The position numbers and the translations under genes are program-made. The notes below the pieces were generated by a model. That model had not been told where the DNA came from. It worked only from the letters and a program-made list of their open reading frames with translations, and searched no databases. Below, piece after piece: positions 8,620 through 16,807 of a stretch of 64,000 nucleotides of DNA. Origin of the DNA: Pyxidicoccus xibeiensis. Its GTDB lineage: Bacteria > Myxococcota > Myxococcia > Myxococcales > Myxococcaceae. The first letter of the stretch is position 1. Every line of letters starts with the position of its first letter. The stretch is from contig NZ_JAJVKV010000013.1 of the NCBI RefSeq assembly GCF_024198175.1, positions 1-64,000 on the forward strand. Reading direction: 5' to 3'.

Positions 8620-9252
8620 CTACACCCCGATGCGCGGGCAGATGTCCCGGACGATGCACTCCTCGCACTTCGGCTTCTTCGCCGTGCAGGTGTAGCGGCC
8701 ATGGAGCACCGTGGCCGGGCCGAAGAAGGTCCACTGCTCCTGGGGCACCAGCTTCATCAGGTCTTCTTCAATGACGTCGGGCTTGTCGTGCTTCGTCAGC
8801 CCCATGCGCTGGCTGACGCGGGCGACGTGGGTGTCGACGATGATGCCCGAGGGCAGGTTGAAGGCGGTGTTGAGGACGACATTCGCCGTCTTGCGGGCCA
8901 CGCCGGGCAGCGTCACCAGCGCGTCGACGGTGCGGGGGACCTCTCCCTGGAAGTCCTCCAGCAGCGCGCGGCTCATGGCCTGCACGGACTTCGTCTTCTG
9001 CTTGTAGAAGCCGGTGGGCTTGAGGTCCTCCTCCAGCTCGGCGGTGTCCGCGTCGGCGAGCGCGCGGGGGCCCGGGTACTTCGTGAAGAGGGTGGCGGTG
9101 ACGCGGTTGACGCGCTCGTCCGTGCACTGCGCCGCGAGGATGGTGGCGACGAGCAGCTCGAACGGGGTGGACCAGTTGAGCTCGTAGCGTGCGTCCGGGT
9201 GGGCTTCACGGAGGCGCTCGAGGAGGATGGGCGTTTTCTCAGCGGGTTTCAT
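8620..9252 (-). CDS. nth: Endonuclease III (DNA glycosylase/AP lyase)
   Basis: 210 residues, the usual size. Removes oxidised pyrimidines and cleaves the abasic site in base excision repair. The helix-hairpin-helix LPGVARKTANVV carries catalytic Lys121, and VDTHV supplies Asp140. The C-terminal 4Fe-4S loop is complete: C189, C196, C199 and C205, spaced C-x6-C-x2-C-x5-C. The gene follows the EutBC fusion on the same strand, but a strong hairpin (9371-9408) lies between, so it is probably transcribed separately. Confidence 0.97.
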   Translation of the reverse strand: MKPAEKTPILLERLREAHPDARYELNWSTPFELLVATILAAQCTDERVNRVTATLFTKYPGPRALADADTAELEEDLKPTGFYKQKTKSVQAMSRALLEDFQGEVPRTVDALVTLPGVARKTANVVLNTAFNLPSGIIVDTHVARVSQRMGLTKHDKPDVIEEDLMKLVPQEQWTFFGPATVLHGRYTCTAKKPKCEECIVRDICPRIGV

Positions 9253-9370
9253 GGTGACCTGCCAGACAACCTACCTGGGATGTCTGACACAAGTCATCGC
9301 CGGGGAGCGTCGACCCGCCCACCCCCGGTCGCGGCACAGGCTCCTGTTCAAGACGCTGGCGAAGCAGGCC

Positions 9371-9408
9371 GTGCCCGTCGGCCCCGGGTGTGGCGGGCCG
9401 ACAGGCAC
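9371..9408 (-). terminator. Terminator-like hairpin after the EutBC gene
   Basis: Arms 9371-9384 and 9395-9408 pair over 14 positions with one mismatch. The hairpin begins 18 nt past the stop of the ethanolamine ammonia-lyase fusion on the minus strand. It is the strongest dyad in this gap and would insulate the endonuclease III gene. Confidence 0.6.
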
Positions 9409-9425
9409 TGAGCGGCCCGTGCCCG

Positions 9426-11765
9426 CTACGCCGTGAGCTGCTGGAGCAGTCTCACCGTCTCCGGCGCCGCCAGGGCCGGGGCGTACGCGGTGAGCGCGAC
9501 GCCGGACACCACCCGGGTGATGTTGTGGTCCACCGTGCCCGGCTGGGACCAGACCCCGGCGGTAGGCGCGGTGATGTACGCGGAGAAGGTGTGGTGCCCG
9601 GTGCCGGGGCGCTCGCCGATGATGTGGACGAGGGCGCGGTGCTTCTTGGGGTCTCCCAGCCCGCCGAAGAGCGCCTCGCCCACGCGGTAGCCGGCGCGCA
9701 CGCGGCCGGACGTGAGCAGCAGGTGCTCGGGGGCCGGGTTGTAGCCGGCCTTGACGAGCTCCGCGCGCAGCCTGTCCAGGTACGGCCGCAGCTGTCCGTC
9801 GTCCATGATGGCCAGCGCATTGAGCCCGTCGGACACGAGGAGCTGCACGTCGTACCGGCCTCCATGGCGCGTGCGCAGGGAGCGCAGCGCGTCCAGCGAC
9901 GCGGAGTCGAGCTGCTCGCCCGTCTCCGGATGGAGGATGTATTCCTTCCGGTCCTTCGACTTCGTCACCAGCCGCACCCCGTCCGGCACGGCGGCGATGA
10001 AGGCCTGGGACAGCTCCGTCCACAGGCTCGTCTTGGCGTCCGCGTAGACGCGGCGCAGCTCCGCGTCCAGCGACGGCTCCAGATCCCAGGGGTTCGCACC
10101 ATGGCTCCGGGCAATGGGCACGCCCCGGGCGCGAATCTCCGCGAGCTGCTGGGAAGCCTCGGCGCGGATGTCCGCCTCGGCGCGCGTGTCGCCCTTGGCG
10201 CGCAGGTACTGGAGGTACACCCAGACGGGGTCGCCGAAGTGCTCGGTGGGTCGGCCCTGCGCGTCGATGACGCCCAGTCGCTGGAAGAAGGCCCACATCT
10301 GGTCTTCCACCTTGTAGCCGAACTTCTCCCGCAGCCGGACGTGGTCCTGGAAGCCGGTGGTGAGGTAGCCCAGCATCGGGTCGTTCTTGGTGGGCAGCCC
10401 CATGAGGTACGCGGGGTTGGCGGGCATGATGCGGTCCAGACACCAGTCCAGGTCATCCAGCGACACGTCCATGTGGAGCGTGGAGCAGACGTCCAGGCCG
10501 ATGGTGAGCCCGTGCAGCTTGCCCATGACGATGTCCTCCAGGCAGCAGCGCACCAGCTGCTCCCGGGTGCGGAACACCTCCGGGCCGATGAAGCCCGCCA
10601 CGTCGTTGAGGTGGACCCACGGCGCCGCCGTGCGCCCCGCGCGCTCCTGTGCCCGGGCCACGCTCTGCGTCATCGCCCGCGCGAAGCCGTACTTGCGCGA
10701 CTCGTGGAGGACCATGTCGTAGCCATGGCCGTGGCCGTTGGTGAAGTCCGCGCCCTGGCCCGTCTCGAAGTAGAGGCCGTACTTGCCGGTGCGCCCGGCC
10801 GCGTACCCGAGCATCTGCTCCACGGAGATGCCGAACGTGGCGTTGGCGGTGTCGTTGCCGGCGATGCTCTGGAACCAGATGCCGGTGGTGCCCGGATGCT
10901 GCTGCTCCACCTCCGCCTGCACGTCGATGTGGGCCAGCACGCAGTGGGGCAGCACGTCCTGCAGGCCGAACGTCACCAGCAACTCGAGCAGGGCGGCCTC
11001 GATGGCGGCCACCGACGCGGGTGACGAGGACACCGGGTTGCAGCCGAGCACCACGTCGCCCACGGCGTAGGCCCACCCGTCGAACACCTGCCAGCGGATG
11101 TCGTCCACGTTGTCGGTGGGGGAGTTGGGCTGGATGCGTGCGCCCAGGTAGCCCCGCGCGCCAAGCTTCGAGCCCGGCAGCGGGTTGAACACCTTGCGCC
11201 CCACGGCGATGAGCTCCTCGTCGCTCATCAGCTTCACGACGCAGGCGATGACGTCGCTGCCCAGGCCCGGGGTGATGGCGTGGATGGCGGCCTCGTCGCT
11301 CTCCAGGAGGAACTGCTTGAGCCGGCCCAGCGTCCAGTCCGCGACGCCGGCCGCCGCCACGCGGTCCTCCGTCTCCAGGAGCAGCGCGTGCAACTGGTCC
11401 TGGCGCACCGGGTGGCTCTCGAGGTCCGCCAGGCGCGTGCTCTCCAGCAGCCTGCGCGCGTTGTCGCGCGAGGCCTCGTCCGCGGCGGCCACGCCCACCA
11501 GGGCGTCTCCCTCCTTGAAGGCGTTGGCGGCGCCGAGCACCTGTTTGTAGAGCGTCTCGTCGAAGGCGCCCTTGAGGCGCTGGACATAGCCGAAGACGTC
11601 CTCGCCGGGTTTGACGTCTGGAATGTAGACGCCCTCGGGTATCGGGCCGGGAGGCGGGCGGGGTGCGGATGAGCTGCCGCAGCCCAGGAGGGAGGCCGCC
11701 GCGCCGCCGAACATCGCGGCCAGCACGGTGCGCCGGTGCAAAAGGAGCCGGGGTCCCACGTCCAT
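9426..11765 (-). CDS. eutBC: Fused EutB-EutC ethanolamine ammonia-lyase with Tat/lipoprotein-like signal
   Basis: 779 residues. Ethanolamine ammonia-lyase uses adenosylcobalamin to turn ethanolamine into acetaldehyde and ammonia; usually large (EutB, about 450) and small (EutC, about 295) subunits are separate genes. Here residues about 45-500 are EutB-like and about 540-779 EutC-like. The Salmonella active-site residues are all kept: R210 and Q212 (ARIQPN), N243 (GCNPV), E334 (FETGQG) and D425 (GLDVC). EutC motifs include LVSDGLNA, GRVRAG and IGERPG. Most unusual is the start: HRRTVLAAM, a hydrophobic stretch and LLGC (Cys 29), then a Ser/Pro linker, as in a Tat-exported lipoprotein. The ATG at 11765 has GAGGA upstream, so the signal is translated with it. 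No reactivase, shell or kinase eut genes are nearby. Export is inference. Confidence 0.92.
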   Translation of the reverse strand: MDVGPRLLLHRRTVLAAMFGGAAASLLGCGSSSAPRPPPGPIPEGVYIPDVKPGEDVFGYVQRLKGAFDETLYKQVLGAANAFKEGDALVGVAAADEASRDNARRLLESTRLADLESHPVRQDQLHALLLETEDRVAAAGVADWTLGRLKQFLLESDEAAIHAITPGLGSDVIACVVKLMSDEELIAVGRKVFNPLPGSKLGARGYLGARIQPNSPTDNVDDIRWQVFDGWAYAVGDVVLGCNPVSSSPASVAAIEAALLELLVTFGLQDVLPHCVLAHIDVQAEVEQQHPGTTGIWFQSIAGNDTANATFGISVEQMLGYAAGRTGKYGLYFETGQGADFTNGHGHGYDMVLHESRKYGFARAMTQSVARAQERAGRTAAPWVHLNDVAGFIGPEVFRTREQLVRCCLEDIVMGKLHGLTIGLDVCSTLHMDVSLDDLDWCLDRIMPANPAYLMGLPTKNDPMLGYLTTGFQDHVRLREKFGYKVEDQMWAFFQRLGVIDAQGRPTEHFGDPVWVYLQYLRAKGDTRAEADIRAEASQQLAEIRARGVPIARSHGANPWDLEPSLDAELRRVYADAKTSLWTELSQAFIAAVPDGVRLVTKSKDRKEYILHPETGEQLDSASLDALRSLRTRHGGRYDVQLLVSDGLNALAIMDDGQLRPYLDRLRAELVKAGYNPAPEHLLLTSGRVRAGYRVGEALFGGLGDPKKHRALVHIIGERPGTGHHTFSAYITAPTAGVWSQPGTVDHNITRVVSGVALTAYAPALAAPETVRLLQQLTA

Positions 11766-11792
11766 GTCCTGTCCTCGCTTGCGACGCGCTCC

Positions 11793-11810
11793 GGGAGGCT
11801 CCGGCCTCCC
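11793..11810 (-). promoter_or_regulatory. Leader hairpin before the EutBC fusion
   Basis: A perfect 7-bp stem with a 4-nt loop lies 28 nt upstream of the ATG at 11765, just before its ribosome site. It could affect translation or end the transcript of the upstream gene. I found no cobalamin-riboswitch B12-box core in the 232-bp leader. Confidence 0.35.
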
Positions 11811-11997
11811 TTCCCCCGCGCGTCATCCGGCCATGCTTGGCTGCTCCGGCGAGCGCCGCCAAACCGGCTTAGCGAGTCAGTGGATGGCACCCGACGCACA
11901 CAGGCCCCGTGGCCGGAGCGCACCCGCGCGTGCCGGACAGTCGGGCTCGTACCGCGTGTCGGGTTTCGTGCGGACGCCGTGTGCCCGGGGCCCGCGC

Positions 11998-12516
11998 CTA
12001 CTGCACGTGGAGCGTGGTGGCGACGTTCTCCAGCCGGCCGTCCTCGTGCGTGCGCACGTCGAACGTCACGCGCACCGACTTGCCGGGCGACAGCTCCTTG
12101 CGGAGGTAGGTGCCGATGGCCTGGTCCCGGGGAATGCGCCTGTCGCCGAGCCGTGTCGCATGCGTCACCCGCAGCGGGATGGCGGCGCCCTGGTCGCCCT
12201 CCACATAGAGGATGCCCGGGGACGACCCGAGCACCCGCCCGGCGAGCTGCTTCGTCTCACCGCGCTGGCCCTCGGTGTCCGACTCCGTCGCGGGCTGCTG
12301 CTGCCCGGAGCCTCCAGTGCCCTCGGTGGGTGCTTCCTGGGGGCCGCGGGGCAGAGGTGAGGGGATTTCCCGGAGCTCCTGGCCGGGGATGCTCGGCTCC
12401 TCCGGAGGCGCGCCCGGTGGCTCCTCACCCGAGACGGGGGGCGGAGTCTGCTCCTGTGCCAGTGCCGGGGCGCCCAGCATGAGCCCGGCAATCAACCCCA
12501 CGGTCGTCCGCTTCAT
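11998..12516 (-). CDS. Secreted protein with Pro/Glu-rich linker and small beta domain
   Basis: 172 residues, no named family recognised. A clean Sec signal peptide (MKRTTVGLIAGLMLGAPALA) is followed by a low-complexity Pro/Glu/Gly segment to about residue 85. A compact C-terminal domain follows, with LAGRVLGSSPGILYVEG, IPLRVTHATR and VRVTFDVRTHEDGR. This pattern of short strands resembles the small OB-like domains in many periplasmic DUF5666-type proteins; that similarity is only impressionistic. A GGAGG lies before the ATG at 12516. It is divergent from menB and upstream of the EutBC fusion with a 232-bp gap, so co-transcription is doubtful. Confidence 0.75.
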   Translation of the reverse strand: MKRTTVGLIAGLMLGAPALAQEQTPPPVSGEEPPGAPPEEPSIPGQELREIPSPLPRGPQEAPTEGTGGSGQQQPATESDTEGQRGETKQLAGRVLGSSPGILYVEGDQGAAIPLRVTHATRLGDRRIPRDQAIGTYLRKELSPGKSVRVTFDVRTHEDGRLENVATTLHVQ

Positions 12517-12665
12517 CCGCCGCCACCTCCGGCGAGGCGACAGACCCCGCCACCCCGGAGCATGGGCATTTTCCAGCGGACCGACAGCGCGCGCTCCCCT
12601 GGACGGAAGGTTCCCCGGGGCCTAGGGTCCGCGCCCGTCCAACCCTTTCCTCCGAGTGACACCCC

Positions 12666-13559
12666 ATGGTCTCGGCCATCTTCAATCCGGCCCGCTGGAA
12701 GTCCGTCGAGGGCTTCAAGTTCAAGGACATCACCTTCCACCGCGCGGTGGACCAGGGCACCGTCCGCATCGCCTTCAACCGGCCCGAGGTGCGCAACGCC
12801 TTCCGCCCCCGCACCGTGGACGAGCTGTCCCGCGCGCTGGAGGCCACGCGCTTCATGACGGACGTGGGCTGCGTGCTCATCACCGGCAACGGGCCGTCGC
12901 CCAAGGACGGCGGCTGGGCGTTCTGCTCCGGTGGCGACCAGCGCATCCGCGGCAAGGACGGCTACAAGTACGAGGGCGAGGAGGGTGAGTCGGACCCCGC
13001 GCGCCTGGGCCGCCTGCACATCCTGGAGGTGCAGCGGCAGATCCGCTTCCTGCCCAAGGCCGTCGTCGCCGTGGTGCCGGGCTGGGCGGTGGGCGGCGGG
13101 CACAGCCTGCACGTGGTGTGTGACATGACCATCGCCAGCAAGGAGCACGCGGTCTTCAAGCAGACGGACGCGGACGTGGCCAGCTTCGACGGTGGTTACG
13201 GTTCGGCGCTGCTGGCGCGGCAGGTGGGGCAGAAGCGGGCGCGGGAAATCTTCTTCGTCGGTGCGAACTACTCGGCGGAGGAGGCCTTCCAGATGGGCAT
13301 GGTCAACGCCGTGGTGCCGCACGCGCAGTTGGAGGACTTCGCGCTGGACTGGGCGGCGGAGATCAACACCAAGAGCCCCACGGCCATCAAGATGCTGAAG
13401 TACGCCTTCAACCTGCCGGATGACGGGATGGTGGGGCAGCAGCTCTTCGCGGGCGAGGCCACGCGCCTGGCCTACGGGACTGATGAGGCGCAGGAGGGCC
13501 GCGACGCCTTCGTGCAGAAGCGCAAGCGCGACTTCAAGCGCTTCCCCTGGTCGTACTGA
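12666..13559 (+). CDS. menB: 1,4-dihydroxy-2-naphthoyl-CoA synthase
   Basis: 297 residues, crotonase fold. Closes the second ring of menaquinone by converting o-succinylbenzoyl-CoA to dihydroxynaphthoyl-CoA. Family marks are FNRPEVRNAF, CSGGDQ, the oxyanion region GWAVGGGHSLHVVCDMT and QTDADVASFDGGYGS. In that last motif D168 and D175 match Asp185 and Asp192 of the Mycobacterium tuberculosis enzyme. The acidic residue at 168 marks the bicarbonate-independent class; E. coli-type enzymes have Gly there and bind bicarbonate. The C-terminus (KRKRDFKRFPWSY) is also typical. No other men genes are adjacent. The ribosome site is weak, but the N-terminus matches the family well. Confidence 0.95.
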   Translation: MVSAIFNPARWKSVEGFKFKDITFHRAVDQGTVRIAFNRPEVRNAFRPRTVDELSRALEATRFMTDVGCVLITGNGPSPKDGGWAFCSGGDQRIRGKDGYKYEGEEGESDPARLGRLHILEVQRQIRFLPKAVVAVVPGWAVGGGHSLHVVCDMTIASKEHAVFKQTDADVASFDGGYGSALLARQVGQKRAREIFFVGANYSAEEAFQMGMVNAVVPHAQLEDFALDWAAEINTKSPTAIKMLKYAFNLPDDGMVGQQLFAGEATRLAYGTDEAQEGRDAFVQKRKRDFKRFPWSY

Positions 13560-13618
13560 TTCAGCGCACGGATGGCCCGGCCTGCTCGCGCGAAGCGGGC
13601 ACGGTCGTGGGCGTCAGC

Positions 13619-13924
13619 ATGGACAGCGTGACGTGCTGTATCGAAGCTCACCCCGGCATCCCTGAGGCGTGTGGTCTCACGGCTTCTGAAGCCGCCACCA
13701 TCATGGCGGCCAGCGTCGCCGCAACCGGCACGCACGATGGCGCCGAGGAATGGGACGATTCGCACAACGCGGACCTGCCCGAGTGGAAGCGGGAGTGCAT
13801 CCAGTTCTACGGTGACTGCAAGGAAGCCATGTTCACTGGGCCCTGTTACGAGTGCCTGCGCCGATGCGAAGGGCAGCAGGCATGGCCGCTTGACATGTGC
13901 CGCCCGCGCAAGAAGAGGAAATAG
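13619..13924 (+). CDS. Cys-rich toxin-C-terminus-like small protein, possibly a fragment
   Basis: About 101 residues from the ATG at 13619; a GTG at 13607 is possible. No signal peptide. Near the N-terminus are a Cys pair and ACGLTASEAATIM, in the middle an acidic stretch, and at the end a Cys-rich part (WKRECIQFYGDC, CYECLRRCEG, then WPLDMC) with a basic tail. In my memory of myxobacterial proteins, such segments end large RHS-type or lipoprotein toxins, so this may be a detached toxin tail or a short relative. It lies three bases before a DUSAM gene, suggesting a unit. Base composition is visibly less GC-rich than the flanks, consistent with transfer. Function not assigned. Confidence 0.6.
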   Translation: MDSVTCCIEAHPGIPEACGLTASEAATIMAASVAATGTHDGAEEWDDSHNADLPEWKRECIQFYGDCKEAMFTGPCYECLRRCEGQQAWPLDMCRPRKKRK

Positions 13925-13927
13925 CGC

Positions 13928-14302
13928 ATGAGCGAGGAGATTGACTGGGATCCTATCCGCTCATTGGCGCAAAGAGTGCTCCGCCACGGGGCGCCGCTCG
14001 AACTCACCGACGACGTGCGTGCGCTGCTGTTGCGCACGGCGCGGGAAGTCGCTATCAGCGACGTGGAGGCGGCTTTGGAAACCTACGCCGGAGCGCTGGA
14101 GTTGCTGAGCGAGTGCTCACGCCGCATCCATGATGGTTCGTGGCGGCTCATGCGCGCACTCCATCAGATGTACCGCCACCAAAAAGCTGGCGACTTCGAC
14201 AGCGCCCGCCAGGAGATGCGCGACGTGCTTACCGTCGAGGTCGTTCCCTACTACCGGGAGATTGCGCAAGAACAGCTCGCGGACATGGCCGACGAGCCAT
14301 GA
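13928..14302 (+). CDS. DUSAM domain-containing protein
   Basis: 124 residues. DUSAM proteins are a paralogous family largely confined to myxobacteria and of unknown biochemical role. The match covers the whole chain: EIDWDPIRSLAQRVLRHGAPLEL, then a helical body with ALLLRTAREVAISD, and the closing segment DVLTVEVVPYYREIAQEQL. It is predicted cytoplasmic and mostly helical. The start lies three bases after the Cys-rich ORF, implying co-expression. An immunity or regulatory role for the upstream toxin-like product is inference. GC content is lower than in neighbouring metabolic genes. Confidence 0.85.
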   Translation: MSEEIDWDPIRSLAQRVLRHGAPLELTDDVRALLLRTAREVAISDVEAALETYAGALELLSECSRRIHDGSWRLMRALHQMYRHQKAGDFDSARQEMRDVLTVEVVPYYREIAQEQLADMADEP

Positions 14303-14311
14303 CGGGACTGC

Positions 14312-14336
14312 GGACGCCGCCACAGTAGCGGCGTCC
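14312..14336. terminator. Bidirectional hairpin after the DUSAM gene
   Basis: A perfect 9-bp stem (14312-14320 with 14328-14336) with a 7-nt loop starts ten bases after the DUSAM stop, between convergent genes. Good geometry for an intrinsic terminator except for the missing T-run. Confidence 0.6.
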
Positions 14337-14410
14337 CTGGTGCTACCTCGGCGTCGGCACCACCCATTGGGCACCAGCACCAGGGCCTTGGCTTTCGCAT
14401 CCGGAACGAA

Positions 14411-15088
14411 TCACCTGCCCCACACGACGTCGACGAGGACGGCGTAGTGCACGGCGGCGGCGGCGATGACCAGGAGGTGGAAGACCTCGTGGTAGCCGAA
14501 CAGCGTGGGCTTGGGGTCCGGCCAGCGGCGCGCGTAGACCACCGCGCCCACGGCATAGAGCACTCCTCCGAAGATGAGCCACCGGGTCCGCCCGGTGCCG
14601 ATGACGTCCGGCAGGCGCATCACCACCGGAGTCGCCACCAGGCCCAGCGCGACGTAGACGGCGGAGCGGATTCCCCGGGACACGGAGATGCCCAGGAGCG
14701 TCAGCGTGGCGCCGGTGAGTGCGCAGCCCCACATCACATAGAGTGACGGCACGTTCCAGGTTCCCGCCAGGTCCAGCGCGGCCATGGGGGTGAAGCTGCC
14801 TGCGATGAGGAGGTAGATGGCCGCATGGTCGCACCGCTGAAGCCGCCGGTAGGCGGCGGGGCTCCAGGTGGGACAGTGGTAGGTGCCGCTGACGCCGAAC
14901 ATCAGCACCAGGCTGAGGCCGAACACGAGGTTGGCCAGATGCTGGGCTCCCTGGGCGGGGGACAGCATCAGCTGGATGCACCCGGCGAGCGCCACCACGA
15001 AGGCAATCAGGTGCGACACCCCGCGCAGCCGGGGCTTCACGCTCTCGTCGTCTGCCAGCAAGGAGTCGATTCCTGTAGAGGCCGCCAT
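14411..15088 (-). CDS. HlyIII/PAQR family membrane protein
   Basis: 225 residues with seven predicted membrane helices. The conserved metal-site pattern of the family is present: SGTYHC in helix 2, CDHAAIYLLIAGSFTPM next, and YHEVFHLLVIAAAAVHY near the C-terminus. The name hemolysin III is historical; PAQR relatives are putative zinc-dependent membrane hydrolases such as ceramidase-like receptors. The ATG at 15088 is chosen because the residues before it lack hydrophobic or family-like character. Downstream of the VOC gene on the same strand but separated by a strong hairpin. Confidence 0.9.
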   Translation of the reverse strand: MAASTGIDSLLADDESVKPRLRGVSHLIAFVVALAGCIQLMLSPAQGAQHLANLVFGLSLVLMFGVSGTYHCPTWSPAAYRRLQRCDHAAIYLLIAGSFTPMAALDLAGTWNVPSLYVMWGCALTGATLTLLGISVSRGIRSAVYVALGLVATPVVMRLPDVIGTGRTRWLIFGGVLYAVGAVVYARRWPDPKPTLFGYHEVFHLLVIAAAAVHYAVLVDVVWGR

Positions 15089-15182
15089 GCCCACGTCGTA
15101 TGCACGGCAGGTCATCGCCGCGTCAGCGCACCGCGCGTCCCGTCCAGGTTCTGACGCCTCGGACGGGAAGCGTCGACCTCTG

Positions 15183-15219
15183 CACGGGAGCACACGCCAG
15201 CAGCGGACATGCTCCCGTG
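15183..15219 (-). terminator. Terminator-like hairpin after the VOC gene
   Basis: A perfect 10-bp stem (15183-15192 with 15210-15219) and a 17-nt loop begin about ten bases past the minus-strand stop at 15230. It separates this gene from the HlyIII-family gene. Confidence 0.55.
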
Positions 15220-15229
15220 AAGCCGTGCG

Positions 15230-15649
15230 TCAGGAGGTCGGCGTCACCACCACGTCAACGGCCGAGCGACGCGACGGGCCATGGTGCACCACCTCGATAT
15301 TGTTCCCGTCAGGGTCGAATACGAAGGCGGCGTAGTAGCCGGGGTGGTAGCTGCGCTCACCCGGCCCGCCGTTGTCCTTGCCTCCCGCCTTCACGGCGGC
15401 GGCGTGGAAGCGCTGCACCGTCTCGCGGTCCTTGGCCTGGAAGGCCAGGTGGACACCGCGCTCGGCCCGCGGGGTGCCTGGGTCCACGGGGCTGACGAAG
15501 AGCTCGTCGGCGGAAAAGTAGTGGGGGTTCTCGCTGAAGAAGGGGACGCCGAGCACCTCGAGGACGGCGCGGTAGAAGCGCTTGCTGGCCTCCAGGTCAT
15601 GGACGCGCAGGTGGACGTGGTCGAACAGGCGGCCCAGGTGGAATTCCAT
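15230..15649 (-). CDS. VOC family (glyoxalase/dioxygenase-fold) protein
   Basis: 139 residues, one vicinal-oxygen-chelate module. It opens with FDHVHLRVHDLEASKRFYRA, where the His is a typical metal ligand. The second half repeats the fold with GVHLAFQAKDRETVQRFH, then YYAAFVFDPDGNNIEVVHH, whose Glu is the usual last ligand. Such proteins include glyoxalases, fosfomycin-type resistance enzymes and ring-cleaving dioxygenases, so the reaction is open. The ATG at 15649 has GAGGAG just upstream. Divergent from the TIM-barrel-like gene with 65 bases between. Confidence 0.9.
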   Translation of the reverse strand: MEFHLGRLFDHVHLRVHDLEASKRFYRAVLEVLGVPFFSENPHYFSADELFVSPVDPGTPRAERGVHLAFQAKDRETVQRFHAAAVKAGGKDNGGPGERSYHPGYYAAFVFDPDGNNIEVVHHGPSRRSAVDVVVTPTS

Positions 15650-15714
15650 GTCGTGGCTCCTCGGTGATATGGCGCACCGCCCAGACGCGGCGCCGCCGGG
15701 GGCGCGAGGCTGCC

Positions 15715-16662
15715 ATGAAACCCCACCTGCTGACCTTCTTCTGCGAGCTTCCGTTCGTCCCACTGCGTGAGCTTTTCGCCACTCCGGGCGTCATCGACGA
15801 CCTGGTGGCGTTGGGGGCCGGAGTGAGCCTGGGGCTGCTCGACCTGGGGCCCGAGCGCGCGGACGTAGTCCGGCAACTGAACAGCAAGGGTATCCCGGTG
15901 ACGGCATGGCTGCTGCTGCCGGAGTCGGAGGGCTACTGGTTCAATGCGCGGAACCTGGCGCAGGCGACGGCTCGCTACGACGCCTTCCGGGCATGGACGG
16001 CGGAGCACGGGCTGGAGTGGCACAGCGTGGGCCTGGACATCGAGCCGGACATCCACGAGCTGCGGCAGGTGCTGGAGCTCGGGTGGCGGGGGCTTCCGGG
16101 ACTGCTCCCGAGGTTGAAGCGGGGAGGGCGCATCACCGAAGCCCGGGACGGGTACCGCGCGCTGGTGGAGCGCATCCGTGCCGACGGGTACCGGGTGGAC
16201 ACGTACCAGTTCCCGTTCATCGTGGACGAGCGTCAGTCCCGCTCGACGTTGATACAGCGGGTGTCGGGCGTGCTGGACCTGCCGGCGGACCGCGAGGTGC
16301 TGATGCTCTACACCAGCTTCGTGCGTCCCCACGGGCCCGCGCTGCTGTGGAGCTACGGCCCCGGCGCGCCCTCCATCGCCGTGGGCATCACCGGAGGCGG
16401 GGTGGAGCTGCCGGGCGCGCACGCGGTGCCACCCCTGGACTGGGCGGAGCTGTCACGGGACTTGCGGCTGGCGGTGCGGTGGACGCACGACCTCCATGTC
16501 TTCAGCCTGGAGGGCTGCGTGCGGCAGGGCTTCCTGTCACGGCTGCGCACCTTCGACTGGGACGCTCCGGTGGACCCACCATCGGTGAAGGCGCGACGGG
16601 TGGATGCGGTGCGGCGGGTGCTGCGCGGGGTGCTCCGGACGAGCGCCCTCATGCTCCGCTGA
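15715..16662 (+). CDS. Hypothetical protein, TIM-barrel glycosidase-like features
   Basis: 315 residues, no named family assigned. The pattern of alternating strands and helices suggests a TIM barrel: LGLLDLG, IPVTAWLLLP, WHSVGLDIEPD, DTYQFPFIVDER and LMLYTSF resemble successive strand ends. The acidic cluster DIEPD at a strand end recalls the acid motifs of glycoside hydrolases such as GH18 and GH25, but this is a resemblance only. No signal peptide or membrane segment is seen, so it is likely cytoplasmic. A GAGG precedes the ATG at 15715. Confidence 0.7.
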   Translation: MKPHLLTFFCELPFVPLRELFATPGVIDDLVALGAGVSLGLLDLGPERADVVRQLNSKGIPVTAWLLLPESEGYWFNARNLAQATARYDAFRAWTAEHGLEWHSVGLDIEPDIHELRQVLELGWRGLPGLLPRLKRGGRITEARDGYRALVERIRADGYRVDTYQFPFIVDERQSRSTLIQRVSGVLDLPADREVLMLYTSFVRPHGPALLWSYGPGAPSIAVGITGGGVELPGAHAVPPLDWAELSRDLRLAVRWTHDLHVFSLEGCVRQGFLSRLRTFDWDAPVDPPSVKARRVDAVRRVLRGVLRTSALMLR

Positions 16663-16750
16663 TGCCCCTCCAAGCATCCGGCCGTGCAAGCAAAGTCGCT
16701 CTGCGTCATCCCATTCCTGGGACTCGGTGACGGTTGACGCTTGGAGGGCA
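16663..16750. repeat. Spaced inverted repeat in the gap after the TIM-barrel-like gene
   Basis: Positions 16663-16675 and 16739-16750 are reverse complements of one another except for one extra C in the left arm, with 63 bases between. The left arm starts right after the 16662 stop. It could form a long-range stem at the transcript end or mark an operator pair for the large hydrolase gene downstream. Confidence 0.4.
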
Positions 16751-16807
16751 GGGAAGTGTCATGCGCCCCGGCTGTTGCCCAGGCCACTGCCCGGCTCCCT
16801 GCCCGGG

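Noticed and set aside
11766-11997. Possible cobalamin riboswitch before the B12-dependent EutBC gene
   Set aside because: No B12-box core or matching fold found by eye; only a short 7-bp hairpin near the ribosome site.
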